Below are positions 1-11,106 of a stretch of DNA of 64,000 nt, one piece after another (the stretch's first letter is position 1; the number at the start of each line of letters is the position of its first letter). The stretch lies in the NCBI GenBank assembly GCA_032622095.1, contig CP136066.1, positions 145,915,559 to 145,979,558 on the forward strand, read 5' to 3'. A program made the translations under genes and the position numbers. The notes beneath the pieces are model-generated. The model searched no databases. It saw only the letters and a program-made list of their open reading frames with translations, and was not told the DNA's origin. Source of the DNA: Siphonodentalium dalli (taxonomy: Eukaryota; Mollusca; Scaphopoda; Gadilida; Siphonodentaliidae).

Positions 1-308
1 GTCAAATCTGAATATGGTACAATGAATTTGATCAAGCATAATGTCCCATTTCAACTTGTTTCTTGATAAGTTTCATCACCAAATCGTCAACAGGGACATG
101 CTTCTTTATCATTTATCACATAGATATAACAACAAAGTCAAAAGTGATTAAAGTTTAACTCTTCAGAATTACGAAAATAGGCGAGAAGTGGAATAATTTA
201 AGACCTACCAGAATACCCATATTTGACTAGCCCTGTTAATTAGCAGGAATTTGCCTAGGCTAAATTGTTAAAAAGAATAAGATATTCATTGCGGCATGCT
301 CTACATAC

Positions 309-438
309 TACAGTAATGCCCTAAGTAATCGACCTCTTAACCACATCAGAACTTTGGGTAACTTTTCAGGATTTAGTCTGAAAAGTTACCCATAATTCTG
401 CTGTGGTTAAGAGGTTGATTACTTAATGCATTACTGTA
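309..438. repeat. Palindromic MITE-like hairpin (61-bp arms)
   Basis: Two 61-bp arms (309-369 and 378-438) are inverted copies of each other with about 6 mismatches, separated by the 8-bp spacer GATTTAGT. A single arm plus spacer of the same family lies at 40857-40917. The outer ends read TACAGTAATGC. No target duplication is visible. The family is not recognised. Confidence 0.88.
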
Positions 439-2529
439 CATAGTCCATCCACTTGGGTTTGCATGTTAGAATTAAAGTAGTAACTGAACTATATATCTGT
501 TTCAGGAGTTATAGTATTATTGAAAGAGATTTTGTGCATTTTACAAAAATTAGTAAATGGTGAAGGTTGTTTGATGTTCAAAATCGATAAATATTTATAA
601 ATATGACTCTTTAATGATTACTGATTTATAAATTTACATTGTTAATTTTCTTGGCATGTGTACTAGTCTATCCTATCAGATAAATGTTTGTATATGTTAT
701 AAACAAATTTAAAGTTGATGGTCCTGCTAATATTGCCTCCACTTTCCCATTATAGCTACACATCCTAAGCCTATATGAAGAATACTTTACAAACTATAAA
801 ACTTTATGAAATTTATCTTCACAATTTTAAGAAATCATCTTCAATTTTAGTATGGTCACTAGATTATCACAGAAATACTCAACTGCTCTTCTGAACTGCT
901 CAGGGGTGTTTGCCTATTCTCATTGCAGTCAAATCAATGACCATATATATTTGCTCCTATTATTTAGATACCTAAATGAATTACAATCTTAATGATTTAT
1001 ATCACTTTTTACTAATACCATTTTATTTTGTCTATCTTTGTCTAAATCTGTGTAGTGGTGTGTATCTCAAATTCAGCTATGTGTATTGCAAGTTATCACA
1101 ATTACAGAATTACTTAATATATCACACAATCATGTATTCATTTCTTGATTAGTTTCCTATAGTTTTATCATATTTCTATACTATGTTCTGTATTACATCC
1201 AGATTTAATATCATTAATGAATAAAATTAAATATAGTCTTAACAAAAAATTGTTAGTTATTAAAATGAATACAATCATTGTCTGCCCTTTTAAAATGGAA
1301 GTTGGGTATGTGCTATATTCCATATTGCATAGTGCAATATTGAAGGGCTTCAGCGTCCAGCTATTTTGAAAATTCTTATGCAAATCCCTGTATCGATCAT
1401 CCTATGAGAAATTTAGTTGAATGTATTCTTGTTCAGAGAATATATCAAAATAGCAGTGGAATTACATGTAAATACCTCCAGTGATGTTGGAAATTTATTG
1501 CCAAAAATAAATTGAGAATTTTCTGATAGTTTATCAAATTTCAATCCTTATTTGAATGTAAAATATGTTGCTTTAGACAAAAAATTATATATTTTCATAA
1601 CTTCAATCAAATTTTAGCCTAACATGGCCATCAGTTCTCCATCATAAAGCGGGCATTGGAAAGACTGTGGCCACAATCAGAAATCCCCAAACCAAGATGG
1701 GGTGCACAATGAAGTTCATCCAAATTAGAAACTTTGTTGTATTGTTTCGGAGGGTTGGGGTTGCAATTGGAAATTTGAAGTTTGGTACCTCCCAGAGGAA
1801 GACCCTCTATCCATGCTTCTTGTTCTGTGTCAGCACATTCAAGATAAATAACTACATATGCTGGATGATATTAACTATAGTAAGATATGGGTTGAAAGAT
1901 TATCAAAGGCCTGTTGCAGAAGGGAGAAGTTCAGACAACAGACTAATTTCTTTAGTTTTGTTAAAAATTATCTGAAATATAATACAAAACTATGTTCTTG
2001 AACTGTTTAGCTGACTGGATATTTCTACCTGGTGCATGGTTGTTAAGACGATAGACATAAGAGTATCACCTATTAACCATATACTGTGCTGTAATTAAAG
2101 CAAACTGATCCTATAGTAACCATTGCAGTGTGCACATAATTACAGATATTTGAACCAATCCAATTGTTTATTACAATTTCTGTCATTTTAAACAAAATAT
2201 TGTTACCAATGATATACCTTTTAGAGGCCACTCTATCAGCCAGAAGCAATTTGGGAATTATATTAACAGGTTCAGAGGTCTCAACCTTTACAAAAGTTGG
2301 AAATTAAATGGTCTAAGAATTAGTCAGGCACTATAAACAAGTTCCCTACCTTCGAAAATTAAAAGTTGAAACTTTTCCTGCCAAAAACATGGTTCTAAAA
2401 TTAGTTTTTCAAATAAAAGGCAGGAGCAGTTTGTGTGGATAACCTTTTTAGTTTTTAACCATCAAGGTGACTTAGCTGAATCCTTTTCCCCATCAAGGTG
2501 ACAAGCTGAAGTCTTCACACACTGAGGAA
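439..2529. other. Unannotated AT-rich stretch
   Basis: Only short chance ORFs occur here, with no recognisable domain, splice-bounded exon, RNA gene or repeat end. The 1-308 segment to its left is equally featureless. Confidence 0.6.
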
Positions 2530-2740
2530 AACATTTTAGTCCTCAGGATGACTAACTTTAGTAATTCCTAATGATTACAGCAGACATTTAGTCATAATGA
2601 CTGGGGTAATACATGTATAAGTCATAATGACTAAGAAATATTTAGTAAAAACAACTGATTCGGGCAAATGACTAAAATTGGGTTAGTCAAAATGACTAGG
2701 CATTGAGTCATAATGATTAACTATTCTTAGTCATTGGGAA
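2530..2740. repeat. Cluster of TTAGTCAnnnTGACTAA palindromes
   Basis: TTAGTCAtaaTGACTAA-like inverted pairs and their half sites recur irregularly at 2535-2735, often as GTCATAATGACT. They look like a degenerate short-period repeat. Each half site is close to an AP-1 or Maf half site, but a regulatory role is only a possibility. Confidence 0.55.
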
Positions 2741-3021
2741 GATCAGTGTGTACTTTGGTGTAAATAATTCCAATGATGCAGGACAAGTTTAAATAAAATC
2801 TTTAAACACAGATTACAATATTGACCTGTTAAGAGATATTTATTTCTTTTTGACTTGAAGTGACATTAATAATTAACTCATTCTTATATCACGAATGTCC
2901 AGATAACTATATTAATATTCCCAACTGATCTTTGTCGTTTCTTGTACAACATGTAGAGTGTATATTAACGCCATCAATAATGGTGTATGGGAGGCCCTTT
3001 TCACATTTATTATTTATTTGC

Positions 3022-3135
3022 ACTTAAGCGCAAATGATTTGCGCTTAAGTGCAAATCATTTACGCTTAAGCGCAAATATGTGTCTATCAATTTATTTGTG
3101 CTTAAGCGCAAATCATTTGCGCTTAAGCGCAAATA
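3022..3135. repeat. Subterminal TTTGCGCTTAAGCGCAAA palindrome cluster
   Basis: Five copies of a palindrome of the form ATTTGCGCTTAAGCGCAAAT lie next to the left TIR of the 745-bp element, some with single changes. The same architecture, with TTCA/TGAA at the centre, occurs in the larger related element at 6-9.8 kb. Possible transposase-binding sites; this is inference. Confidence 0.8.
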
Positions 3136-3257
3136 CCTAACACTCACTTACATCCCTCTGATGTCAATGATTGAGTCCATCTCATATTATATTATCACGG
3201 GCCCATAGTAGTATCCCCATACAGACTGGAAAGTTGAAGAAAAATCCATATGCATAT

Positions 3258-3625
3258 CAGCATCTCTGTCCCTGGTGTCCCAAGAATTGGTGCCTCACTC
3301 TCAGAGCTCAAGTATATTTTATTAAAGAGACATCTCCTGCACATATATATTCCATTTCCATGGCCATAAATAGGGAATTAGGGGTTACTGGGGGTTTGCT
3401 TCCCTCATATGGTGTACCTATTGACTTGAAATAGGGCAAAAACCCCTATTTTCATAATATCAGCATCCCTGTCCCCAAGAATTTGTGTCTCCATCCCAGA
3501 GATATAGTATATTATATAAAAGAGACATATCCTGCACAGATCTATATAGCATTTTCATGGTCATAAACATCTTGGGGTTACTGGGGGATTGTTTCCATCA
3601 TATGGTGGGGCTATATAAACTTTAG
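3258..3625 (+). repeat. Internal tandem duplication (about 205 bp x 2)
   Basis: Two diverged direct copies start with ATCAGCATCYCTGTCCC (about 3258 and 3460). They share AAAGAGACATMTCCTGCACA, a CATGGYCATAAA segment and GGGGTTACTGGGGG. The pair forms the core of the 745-bp element and looks non-coding. Confidence 0.75.
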
Positions 3626-3890
3626 TGATGTGTTTTGGCCTGTGCCATTTGAAATTAATTCAAGGGGGAATCAGTGCATATTAATTTCTATCTGCTCTTA
3701 TGATAAATAATAAATGTGAAAAGGGCCTCCCATAATGGTGTAGATGCATGCATAAACTTTTCACCAGAACAATGAACAAATATGGGTCTATAAACCAATA
3801 CTGTATGGGGTCATATATTCATATGTATATTGGGTCTGGGACACCGGCATGAACACGGAGAATACGATGGCCTGTCCATGGTGTGGTTGA

Positions 3891-3945
3891 TTAAAGTGGC
3901 ACTGTACACTAAATGTGGCCATTTATGGAACCATCTGCTTTAATA
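3891..3945 (+). repeat. Lone end of a TTAA-type MITE
   Basis: TTAAAGTGGCACTGTACACT followed by AAATGTGGCCATTTATGG matches, in opposite orientation, 44888-44934, and resembles the ends of the element at 14404-15003. The TTAA plus AGGGG-type end suggests Kolobok- or piggyBac-like MITEs. No partner end was seen nearby. Confidence 0.6.
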
Positions 3946-5845
3946 CTCCACAGAATATATGCAGCATATATACGGTACGTCGTAATTTTTTATTGTTGAT
4001 TTAGAGGGATGTTAATGTAACAAAAGCAGACGACAGGTAAATAAACGTGCAGAGTGAACCCTATTTATTGAGGAAAATGTTTAGATAATTACAAACGTAC
4101 CTGTTGAACTTATTATCTGAACATATAAACCGTTAACGAGCGATATGTATAGAGGTTGGATTTGTGACCGCCAGCAAGTGGTTATCGACGCGCTACATGT
4201 ATGTATTACCTGTTAGGACATGTGTCAATTATAGTAACAGATGAAAGTCCACACAAATGTTCAATTAATTTGGAAAATAAAATCACGTAGGGCCTACGTA
4301 GCCTACGTGCAATCTACCGGCTACACGCACGAACCGCCAACCCATATATAAAAGCAAGGATATGAAGTCTCTATCGGTATATAGGCCTACATGTGCACAA
4401 GTTCGAGTGGGATAACTTTTATCAAAAATATCTATTGGAGCTGATGTGGATAACAAGTTTATTAACCATATTTTCCAGTGCTGACCGAGATACAGGCCGG
4501 TTCTTACTTATATGTTCGAACAGGCTAGATTAGGCCTACTGTCTCTCCAAACGCCCGATCGATCATTCGATCGATCGATGCAATAATATAGCACATGGTC
4601 CTTGTGATATATGTAATAGACTTAGGCCGATATATGCCTATTGTATAAGGTGATAAGTTTCATTGTTACAATTACGCATTTGATATTATCTTCCGCATAT
4701 AGGCCTATATGAGGCCCACCTAAGTACACCTATATCGTACGCATAGACCGCCAACGCGTACACGTGTCGACACTGCACATGTATCGACACGTATGTGCAT
4801 GCATCAATTATATGGCCTACTAAGTATAGACTTTATCCAGAATAGGGAAATATTGAAATTGATTAACTACCTTTGGCGGATACATTGCATGTAGGCCTAA
4901 TATGACCGGGTCTAGTTACGGTACTCCATGCACACGCGATAGTTGGGCATGCCACGAACGGTACGGTTTATATTTTAATTATATAAGTAGCCAGCAATTT
5001 GAAAGTTGTGTCTTGTCTGCATAACGTACTGTATTAGAATTAACTTAATTGTGACTTTTACCATTTAAAAAATTACATCTAAGCACTATATATATAGCTC
5101 TAGCTTTCCTAAGGTTGCATAGTCATATATATCATTACCGGTAGGCCTATATGGTCTATATATATACCGGTATATCACTGGACATAAAGACATAACAGTC
5201 TATAAAATGCGCCTTATATAATATCGACGGCGCATTGTCATTATAAGAGACGGCAATTTGCTTTTAAGTTTCTATTTTATCTATTTTTTGTTCAATTTCA
5301 AATGTAAATTAGGAAGTATTTTACAAAAATATTGTTTCCGGTGAGTGCTACGTCACGGATATTTGTGCAGTTAGATTCACTTATGGTGCACAGGCGCGTG
5401 TTTTGATGTCAGATTTGTTACTTCACAAATTAACGATTAACACAGAATAACAGTCCAAATTTGAAATTTTACAGCATAAATTATTGGTTTGTATGTAATC
5501 TATAGTATTGTTGTCACCATTGTCTAACCGACATTAGGTCAGAAAGGTACATTTGTCAGTTTTAGGACAAAGTCAACGAGTTTGTGACTTGTCTGTTTGT
5601 CAGGTCATTCATATTTCCACTAGGCACTAATATTAATAAAAGTAAACAAAAAATTCCTCAATGCGGACTGTCTTGTCCGAGTGAATCATTCATAATCATA
5701 TCTGAAGATCATGAGAGAATATTTATTTAATGATTCAGGAAATTTCAAAATTATTTTCATTTTGAAAGCAACCACCCATTTAAAAATAATGTTCTATATT
5801 GTTTGGGAATTTATACACCCCTATCCTGCTTCCTTTATTATCCCC
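3946..5845. other. Unannotated stretch rich in TAGGCCTA and TACATGTA words
   Basis: No ORF or exon can be supported. The stretch has many short palindromic words (TAGGCCTA, GATCGATC near 4558-4578, ATATATACCGG near 5160) and no identifiable element boundaries. Confidence 0.5.
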
Positions 5846-6012
5846 ACTTTCGAAGAAAACCGGTGAGAGTCACCTATTCAGCCATACTGGATTGACTGCG
5901 TCCGTCCGTCCGTCACACTTTCTCCCTCCGTGTGTCCGTCCGACCTCACAACTCGATCGAACAACTATGAACCGATTTCAATAATTTTTTTTTTGCAATT
6001 TCCTTAGGACTA
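5846..6012 (+). repeat. GTGAGAGTCACCTATTCAGC-family repeat, copy 1
   Basis: It begins ACCGGTGAGAGTCACCTATT, runs through a GTCCGTCCGTCCGTC tract, and ends TTGCAATTTCCTTAGGACTA directly against the 6013 element end. It aligns with 10133-10315 along most of its length. The start is also the inverse of the start of the foldback at 9771. Confidence 0.7.
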
Positions 6013-6037
6013 TGGGAGGCCAAATTCACATTTATTA

Positions 6038-6258
6038 ATAATTGCGCTGAAGCGCAATCAATTGCGCTGAAGCGCAATTAATTTTTCATATATGGCTAAA
6101 CCCCCAGTTAATTAATGAATAAATCCAATAGAAAAATAATTGCGCTTCAGCGCAATTCAATTGCGCTTCAGCGAAATTATTTTCCCAACTAAAACAGAAG
6201 GTACTGGTATGAATAAATCCAATAGAAAAATAATTGCGCTTCAGCGCAATTATTTTCC
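6038..6258. repeat. AATTGCGCTTCAGCGCAATT palindrome cluster, left
   Basis: At least five near-palindromes of the form AATTGCGCTKMAGCGCAATT lie inside the left end. Two of them sit in a partial duplication, in which GAATAAATCCAATAGAAAA appears twice. Confidence 0.85.
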
Positions 6259-7620
6259 CAACTAAAACAGAAGGTACTGGTATTGCGAGTCGCCCCAACT
6301 AATACAGAAGCTAATGCTATTGCAAGTCGCCCTGACTGAAACAGAAGATAATTATATTGTGAGTCTATCTGACTAAAACAGATGAGTGGTGCCTGACATT
6401 TGAAAATGGCACAGGACTGACATATTATTTCTCTGTATGCTATTGCCCAAACTTTCTAGTAATAGTCTATCATCCGATTTACATGGAAAAAATCTTGTTT
6501 GCTGGTACGTCTGTATTATCAGTGCTATCTTCTGTAATTTTTGTGTGAACAGAACTGAAGAAATCTGTCAATTATTTCGAACATTACCGGAATTTCCAAA
6601 ACCTACATCGTACAACAGAAACCGAAACGAAATGCAGAAGTATGACACTGCCTGTTATTAGTCTCACGATCCACTGAGGAATGGAGAAAAATACTACACC
6701 CATGGCTGATAAACACAAGTTTTACGCAACAAAATTCATTTGATAAGATTTTCAGACAATACCACGACATTAACCCTGATCGAAAAATATCTATTACCTT
6801 CCGCCATATTCCCGTGCTAGTTTTTAGAACAACTGTTTTTTCCAGATATTATTTTTATCGCTGGGGAAACCCAGCGCCCACACAGAAAAATAATTTTGAT
6901 TAGTGCCGGTATTCTTGCAAAAAGAAGTCGCCCAATAAAGTCTACCCAAACAACCACATATAGAAACTTCAAATATAACAGACGAGCATCACGACCAGCG
7001 TATTCAGATTTGCGTCGGGGAAATAATACTGCAAATATTATGTACAGTGCTTATAGCCAATGCAATTTTCATACCGGACAAAACAGAAGGTACAGCTAGG
7101 TATTGCAAGTCACCCCGACTAATACAGAAGGTAGTGCTATTCCGAATTTCCGAGTCTCCACGATATATAGAGAACATAAAGAATAAAACAGAAGGAAATG
7201 CTATCGTGAATTGCCCTGATCACTAATACATAAGGCAATGGCAATGCCATCACTGGCATCAGGAGCCGGCCGCCCCGATTCATACAGATGTCACAGATGT
7301 TAATGGTATCATGAGTCACCCTGACTAAAACAGAAAGTATATACCGGTATCGCAAGTTACCCCGACTAATACAGAAGGTAATGCTATCGCGAGTCGCCCT
7401 GATTAAAACAGAACATAATGCTATTGCAAGTCGCCATGACACTGCCTAATCAATCCTATCGAGAGTAACCCAAACAAATAAAGAAGATAATCCAAAAGTT
7501 AATCACCCCAACTAATACAGAAGATAATGCTATCGCGAGTCGGCCCAACTAAAACAGAAGATAATGCTATTACGATTAGCCCCGACTAAAACAGAAGCTA
7601 ATTCTATTGCGAGTCTTCAC
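6186..7620 (+). repeat. 37-bp minisatellite (ACTAAAACAGAAGGTAATGC unit)
   Basis: Units of about 37 bp contain ACTAAWACAGAAGGTAATGC followed by TATTGCGAGTCGCCCCG. They occur at about 6186-6400 and, most densely, at 7080-7620. An intervening stretch (6400-7080) lacks them. The same units resume at 8757-9005 beyond the nested element, showing that the array was split by that insertion. Confidence 0.8.
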
Positions 7621-7625
7621 GATTA

Positions 7626-8743
7626 GGCCCCTCAAAAAAGATTACTTGTTTATCATAGGTTTTTTTTTCCAGGGTAGGGGCGGGAGGGACATTTGTTTTT
7701 TGTTTTGGGATCCGATAAGGTAAGTTATCGGGAAAAACGTAATATATAACTATACTTTCACAAAACTCATGTTTTATTTCAATCTATTTCGGCACAAATC
7801 TAGTTCTCTTCTTTTCAACATGTGCAAGCTGTGCATATTGGTAAGATCTTTCATCCAATGGTTTTAGGTCGTCTTCTGTTCCACAATGTATACATATTAT
7901 ATCATTACCCGCACTATACCAAGACAATTCTATCTTGTCTTGGCAAGATAGATTTCCCTTAATATAGACGGTGGATAGTCAGTATCATCATCGAAGAGAT
8001 CACTCAGGACCGCGCCGCACGAGTAGGATATGTCCTCCATCAGGGACATACAGAAGGTTACATGCGGTCCTAAGTGATGCTGCCATCATAGCATAAAATG
8101 TGTTGACGCATTGAGTTTTTTGTTCGCCGATATTCCCTGTGGGTGGGGTTATAATGAATGTTATGAAGTTCCCCAGACTAGATATAATGTCACCCACGGC
8201 TGTTTGGCATTCGACGTCAACATAATCTATGGTGCTATTTGTTTTTGACACTTTGACTTTAACAATTGCATTGTCGTATTGGTCGGGGAGGGGTTGCAAA
8301 CTGTCCAAGGCACCACCACTGAACATTTCATACACTTGGATGAGACTGGTATGCTCTGGGATTGTTGTCCCGTAAAAGGGCTTAAGAACCTTCGGCCCAT
8401 CGGTGATTTGTATAATCACAAATCCCATAGTCTATACCGCGTAACAGACAAATACTTTAATTTTATAAAATGCACGGCTTGAAACTATACACAGAAACAC
8501 GTGTTTCCGGTAGGTGTACGCGTTTCTGGTAGGTGTGATCGATCGGCGTACCGTGTACCGATGTTTATACTTTGCGTAATGTGACTTCCTGGATATAGGT
8601 AGTCGTTCTTTGACCGATATTGAGCTCCGCGTAAAGCATATATTGGTGTTCTGGAGATAATATAAAAAACAAAAAATAATACGCACGGGAGGAATTTTAG
8701 GGGCGGGCGCCTATGATAAACAAGTAATCTTTTTTGAGGAGCC
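7626..8743. mobile_element. Nested PIF/Harbinger-like TIR element, 1118 bp
   Basis: A 34-bp TIR (7626-7659 and 8710-8743) with one mismatch starts GGCCCCTCAAAAAAGATTAC. It is flanked by a 3-bp direct repeat TTA (7623-7625, 8744-8746). A TWA duplication with GC-rich G-starting ends is the PIF/Harbinger hallmark. It sits inside the 37-bp minisatellite, whose units continue on both sides. It encodes no recognisable DDE transposase or Myb-like protein. Its only coding-like content is the damaged gene at 7784-8428. Confidence 0.8.
7784..8428 (-). pseudogene. Frameshifted unrecognised gene inside the nested element
   Basis: On the minus strand an ATG-initiated 142-residue ORF (8428-8000) starts MGFVIIQITDGPKVLKPFYG and has alternating hydrophobic stretches like a globular domain. 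It stops with TGA at 8000. The protein-like sequence then continues in two other phases: a D-rich stretch DDDTDYPPSILREIYLAKT at about 7925-8000, then WYSAGNDIICIHCGTEDDLK ending RFVPK-stop at 7784. A CxxC pair (CIHC) is visible in the last part. Together these suggest a protein of about 210 residues broken by two small frameshifts. An AATAAA lies just downstream (complement of 7773-7778). The family is not recognised. It could be a captured host gene or a degraded accessory gene of the transposon. Confidence 0.5.
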
Positions 8744-8756
8744 TTAATAGAGAATG

Positions 8757-9005
8757 TAATGCGATCACGAGTACCACCGACTAAAACAGAAGGAAATATG
8801 CTATTGTGAGTACCCCTGAATAATACAGAAGGCATGCTATCACGAGTCGGCCCGATTCATACAGATTATAATGCTATCATGAATTGCCCCGACTAAAACA
8901 GAAGGTACCGGTGTCGCAAGTTACCCCGACTAATACATAAGGTAATGCTAATGAGAGTCACACTGACTAAAACAGAAGGAAATGTTTTGTGAGTCGCCCT
9001 GAAGG
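8757..9005 (+). repeat. Continuation of the 37-bp minisatellite
   Basis: ACTAAAACAGAAGG and GAGTCGCCCCGA-type units resume immediately right of the nested element and match the array at 7080-7620. Confidence 0.75.
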
Positions 9006-9498
9006 GAACGCTATTATGTGGTGAGGCAGGGGAAACTTAGTCTCCTTGCCTTTATTCCTTCTGTATGTGACTGAAGACTTCTAAAAAAAATTCTGAGATG
9101 TGGTTTTAAACGAATATAAAATGAGTCCATAAATCATTTGATATATTATCCTCTCAGCCCTTAATGTAAAAGGTAGGGGTGCTCTCATGATTGTTTACTG
9201 TCTTTAGTTAACTCATAATACTCATGGTAAGAGGCAAGGAAGCAGTCTGAAGCGCAATTGGTTGGTATCGCATATGAATTTATGATAATGGAATAACCCA
9301 CCTATTCAGGGAGCAAATTACTTTTGAAATTTTGATTTGCAAATAACCTCATAATGACATAATTAGATAGCATTGTTCTGAAATCATATAAAATTCATAC
9401 CAAATTGCATAGCTATTATCCAAATTTGGGTAGCAAATTGCGATGCGATACCAGTTAATTTTCTCCCTGCACCTATTCAACCCAACTTTAATAATAAT

Positions 9499-9742
9499 AA
9501 TTGCGCTGAAGCGCAATTGAATTGCTTAGGTAGTATTTAATTGCGATTTTTGAATTGCGCTTCAGCGCAATTGAATTGCGCTGAAGCGCAATTGGTGGAT
9601 ATCCCATATATGAATTGATGATAATGGAATAACCTATCTATTCAGGGGTGTAAGCTTGTAACAATAATTGCGCTTCAGCGCAATTGAATTGCGCTTCAGC
9701 GCAATTGATATGAATCAAGCTGGATTGCGCTTCAGCGCAATT
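9499..9742. repeat. AATTGCGCTTCAGCGCAATT palindrome cluster, right
   Basis: Six near-palindromes of the same form as in the left end, in both centre orientations (TTCA and TGAA), lie next to the right TIR. A short direct repeat (GAATTKATGATAATGGAATAA) occurs at about 9274 and 9611. Confidence 0.85.
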
Positions 9743-9770
9743 ACTAATAAATGTGAATTTGGCCTCCCAT

Positions 9771-10154
9771 ATAGGTCACTCTCACCGGTTTTCTGTGATA
9801 AAGTTACCCAGTTTCCTGAAATTGTGATAAAGTTACTAGTACCCAGGTTGGAGAGAATTGTGATAAAGTTACCCAGGTTAAGCAAATCTCACAATTTGAT
9901 AGGAAATTGATTTAAAAGTGACTAAGGGAAATACTTTTCAGTTTTGGCAAATAAAATCCCCTATTAAGCACACATTAAGACATAGTAGTACCATAGGTCG
10001 TCATTTTGATCGCAAAAATGAATAATTTGTTGCTAAACAATGAATATTCTTAACCTGGGTAACTTTATCACAATCCTCTCCAACCTGGGTAACTTTATCA
10101 CAATTTCAGGAACCTGGGTAACTTTATCACAGAAAACTGGTGAGAGTGACCTAT
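9771..10154. repeat. Foldback element with triplicated GTGATAAAGTTACCC in each arm
   Basis: The arms, 9771-9882 and 10049-10154, are inverted copies. Each holds three copies of GTGATAAAGTTACCCAGGTT separated by matching spacers. The ends read ATAGGTCACTCTCACC and its complement. The 166-bp loop has no ORF. It abuts the 6013-9769 element on the left and the GTGAGAGT-family repeat on the right. Confidence 0.85.
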
Positions 10155-10315
10155 TCAGCGATGCTAATTGCGGTTCGGTCCGCTCCGCCTTTTTTTTTTA
10201 AAGTTACGCCTCATTTTCGACTTATTTTGTGTGTCTGCCCGTCCGTCCGACCTCATAACTGGAACAACTAGGAACTGATTTCAATATTTTTTTGTATGCA
10301 ATCTCCTTTAATAGG
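10133..10315 (+). repeat. GTGAGAGTCACCTATTCAGC-family repeat, copy 2
   Basis: It aligns to 5846-6012, with shared TGGTGAGAGTGACCTATTCA start, CGTCCGTCCGACCTCA and GATTTCAATATTTTTTT, ending near AGGACT. GCTAATTGCGGTTCGGTC occurs at 10164 and again at 10334. Confidence 0.65.
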
Positions 10316-10416
10316 ACTGCCTCTCCGCATGATGCTAATTGCGGTTCGGTCTGATGATCACTATTATTTAAATGTATTTGGAATTGAGACATATAGTGAA
10401 ATTGCCATCACTATCA

Positions 10417-10906
10417 TTAAAGGTACTCAATCCGAACAGAGGGTCCCCATCTCAACAGATTCCAACAACAACAATCCGATCAGAGGGTCCTATATTACTA
10501 TTTCTTTGGCTTTGGGGGTAAAAAATATTTGATTCGAGTCGAGGAACCCATCAAACAAAGCTCAGAGTTATTAGATATTGATTTTTGAAATTTGTTATTT
10601 GCTCGAGATGAGTACTAATAATTGCCGTCAATTTCGTAACCTGCTCGAGATGTGTACACCAAAACACTATTCAAACAGACAAGGATGGATAACTCTAAAA
10701 TCAAGTGGTAATAATAACGCAATTTTGACTGTCTTCTGGGCCAGAAAGTATTCCCGATATAAATGAAAAATAATAGATTTCTAAATCGATATCTAACAAA
10801 TCTGAGCTTTGATGGGTGACTTACTCGACTCGGATCAAATATTTTTTACCCCCGAAGCCATTGAAATAGCAATTGAGAGGAGTTTTATCGGATTGAGTAC
10901 CTTTAA
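10417..10906. mobile_element. TTAA-flanked palindromic MITE, 482 bp
   Basis: AGGTACTCAATCCGA (from 10421) is inverted at the other end (to 10902), with TTAA on both sides (10417-10420, 10903-10906). The arms extend about 150 bp inward through a GGGGGTAAAAAATATTTGAT segment and its complement. Related partial sequence with AAAGATACTCAATCC occurs at 36990-37215. Kolobok-like is the best guess. Confidence 0.75.
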
Positions 10907-10971
10907 TTTCAGCCTAAATCCGCCCCACAGGCCCACACATCACTATTATTACTCATATTAGGCTATCATGA

Positions 10972-11096
10972 TGTAATGTTATGCACCAAGAAAATAGACA
11001 GAAGGGAGTTTGGATCAAATTGGATGTACTGTATCCTTCAGCAAAGACCATAGCTTTACATATTAACAGAGATATATAACCAATCAAGGGTACGTA
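10972..11096 (+). repeat. 125-bp dispersed repeat, copy 1
   Basis: It is nearly identical to 15288-15412 (TGTAATGTTATGCACCAAGA to CAATCAAGGGTA). Copy 1 is directly preceded by ATTACTCATATTAGGCTATC. In copy 2 that same flank (about 15118) is separated by about 145 extra bases. Confidence 0.85.
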
Positions 11097-11106
11097 CATG
11101 TAGTAG

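Larger units (their letters stand above)
2988..3732. mobile_element. Complete MULE-like non-autonomous TIR element, 745 bp
   Basis: A perfect 30-bp terminal inverted repeat starts TGGGAGGCCCTTTTCACATT (2988-3017) and its complement ends at 3732 (3703-3732). A perfect 10-bp target duplication, TAATGGTGTA, flanks it at 2978-2987 and 3733-3742. A 9-10 bp duplication is typical of Mutator-like (MULE) elements, so that is the best family guess. There is no transposase ORF. The interior holds a palindrome cluster and a tandem duplication. Perfect ends and duplication suggest a fairly recent insertion. Confidence 0.88.
6013..9769. mobile_element. 3.76-kb TIR element related to the 745-bp MULE-like MITE
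   Basis: A 46-bp TIR with one mismatch (6013-6058 and 9724-9769) starts TGGGAGGCCAAATTCACATT, sharing its first nine bases and general layout with the 745-bp element. GCGCTTCAGCGC-type palindromes cluster at both ends. The interior holds a 37-bp minisatellite and a nested PIF/Harbinger-like element. No convincing target duplication was found: the flanks are two ends of another repeat family, so the insertion history is complex. No transposase is visible, so it is non-autonomous. Confidence 0.82.
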
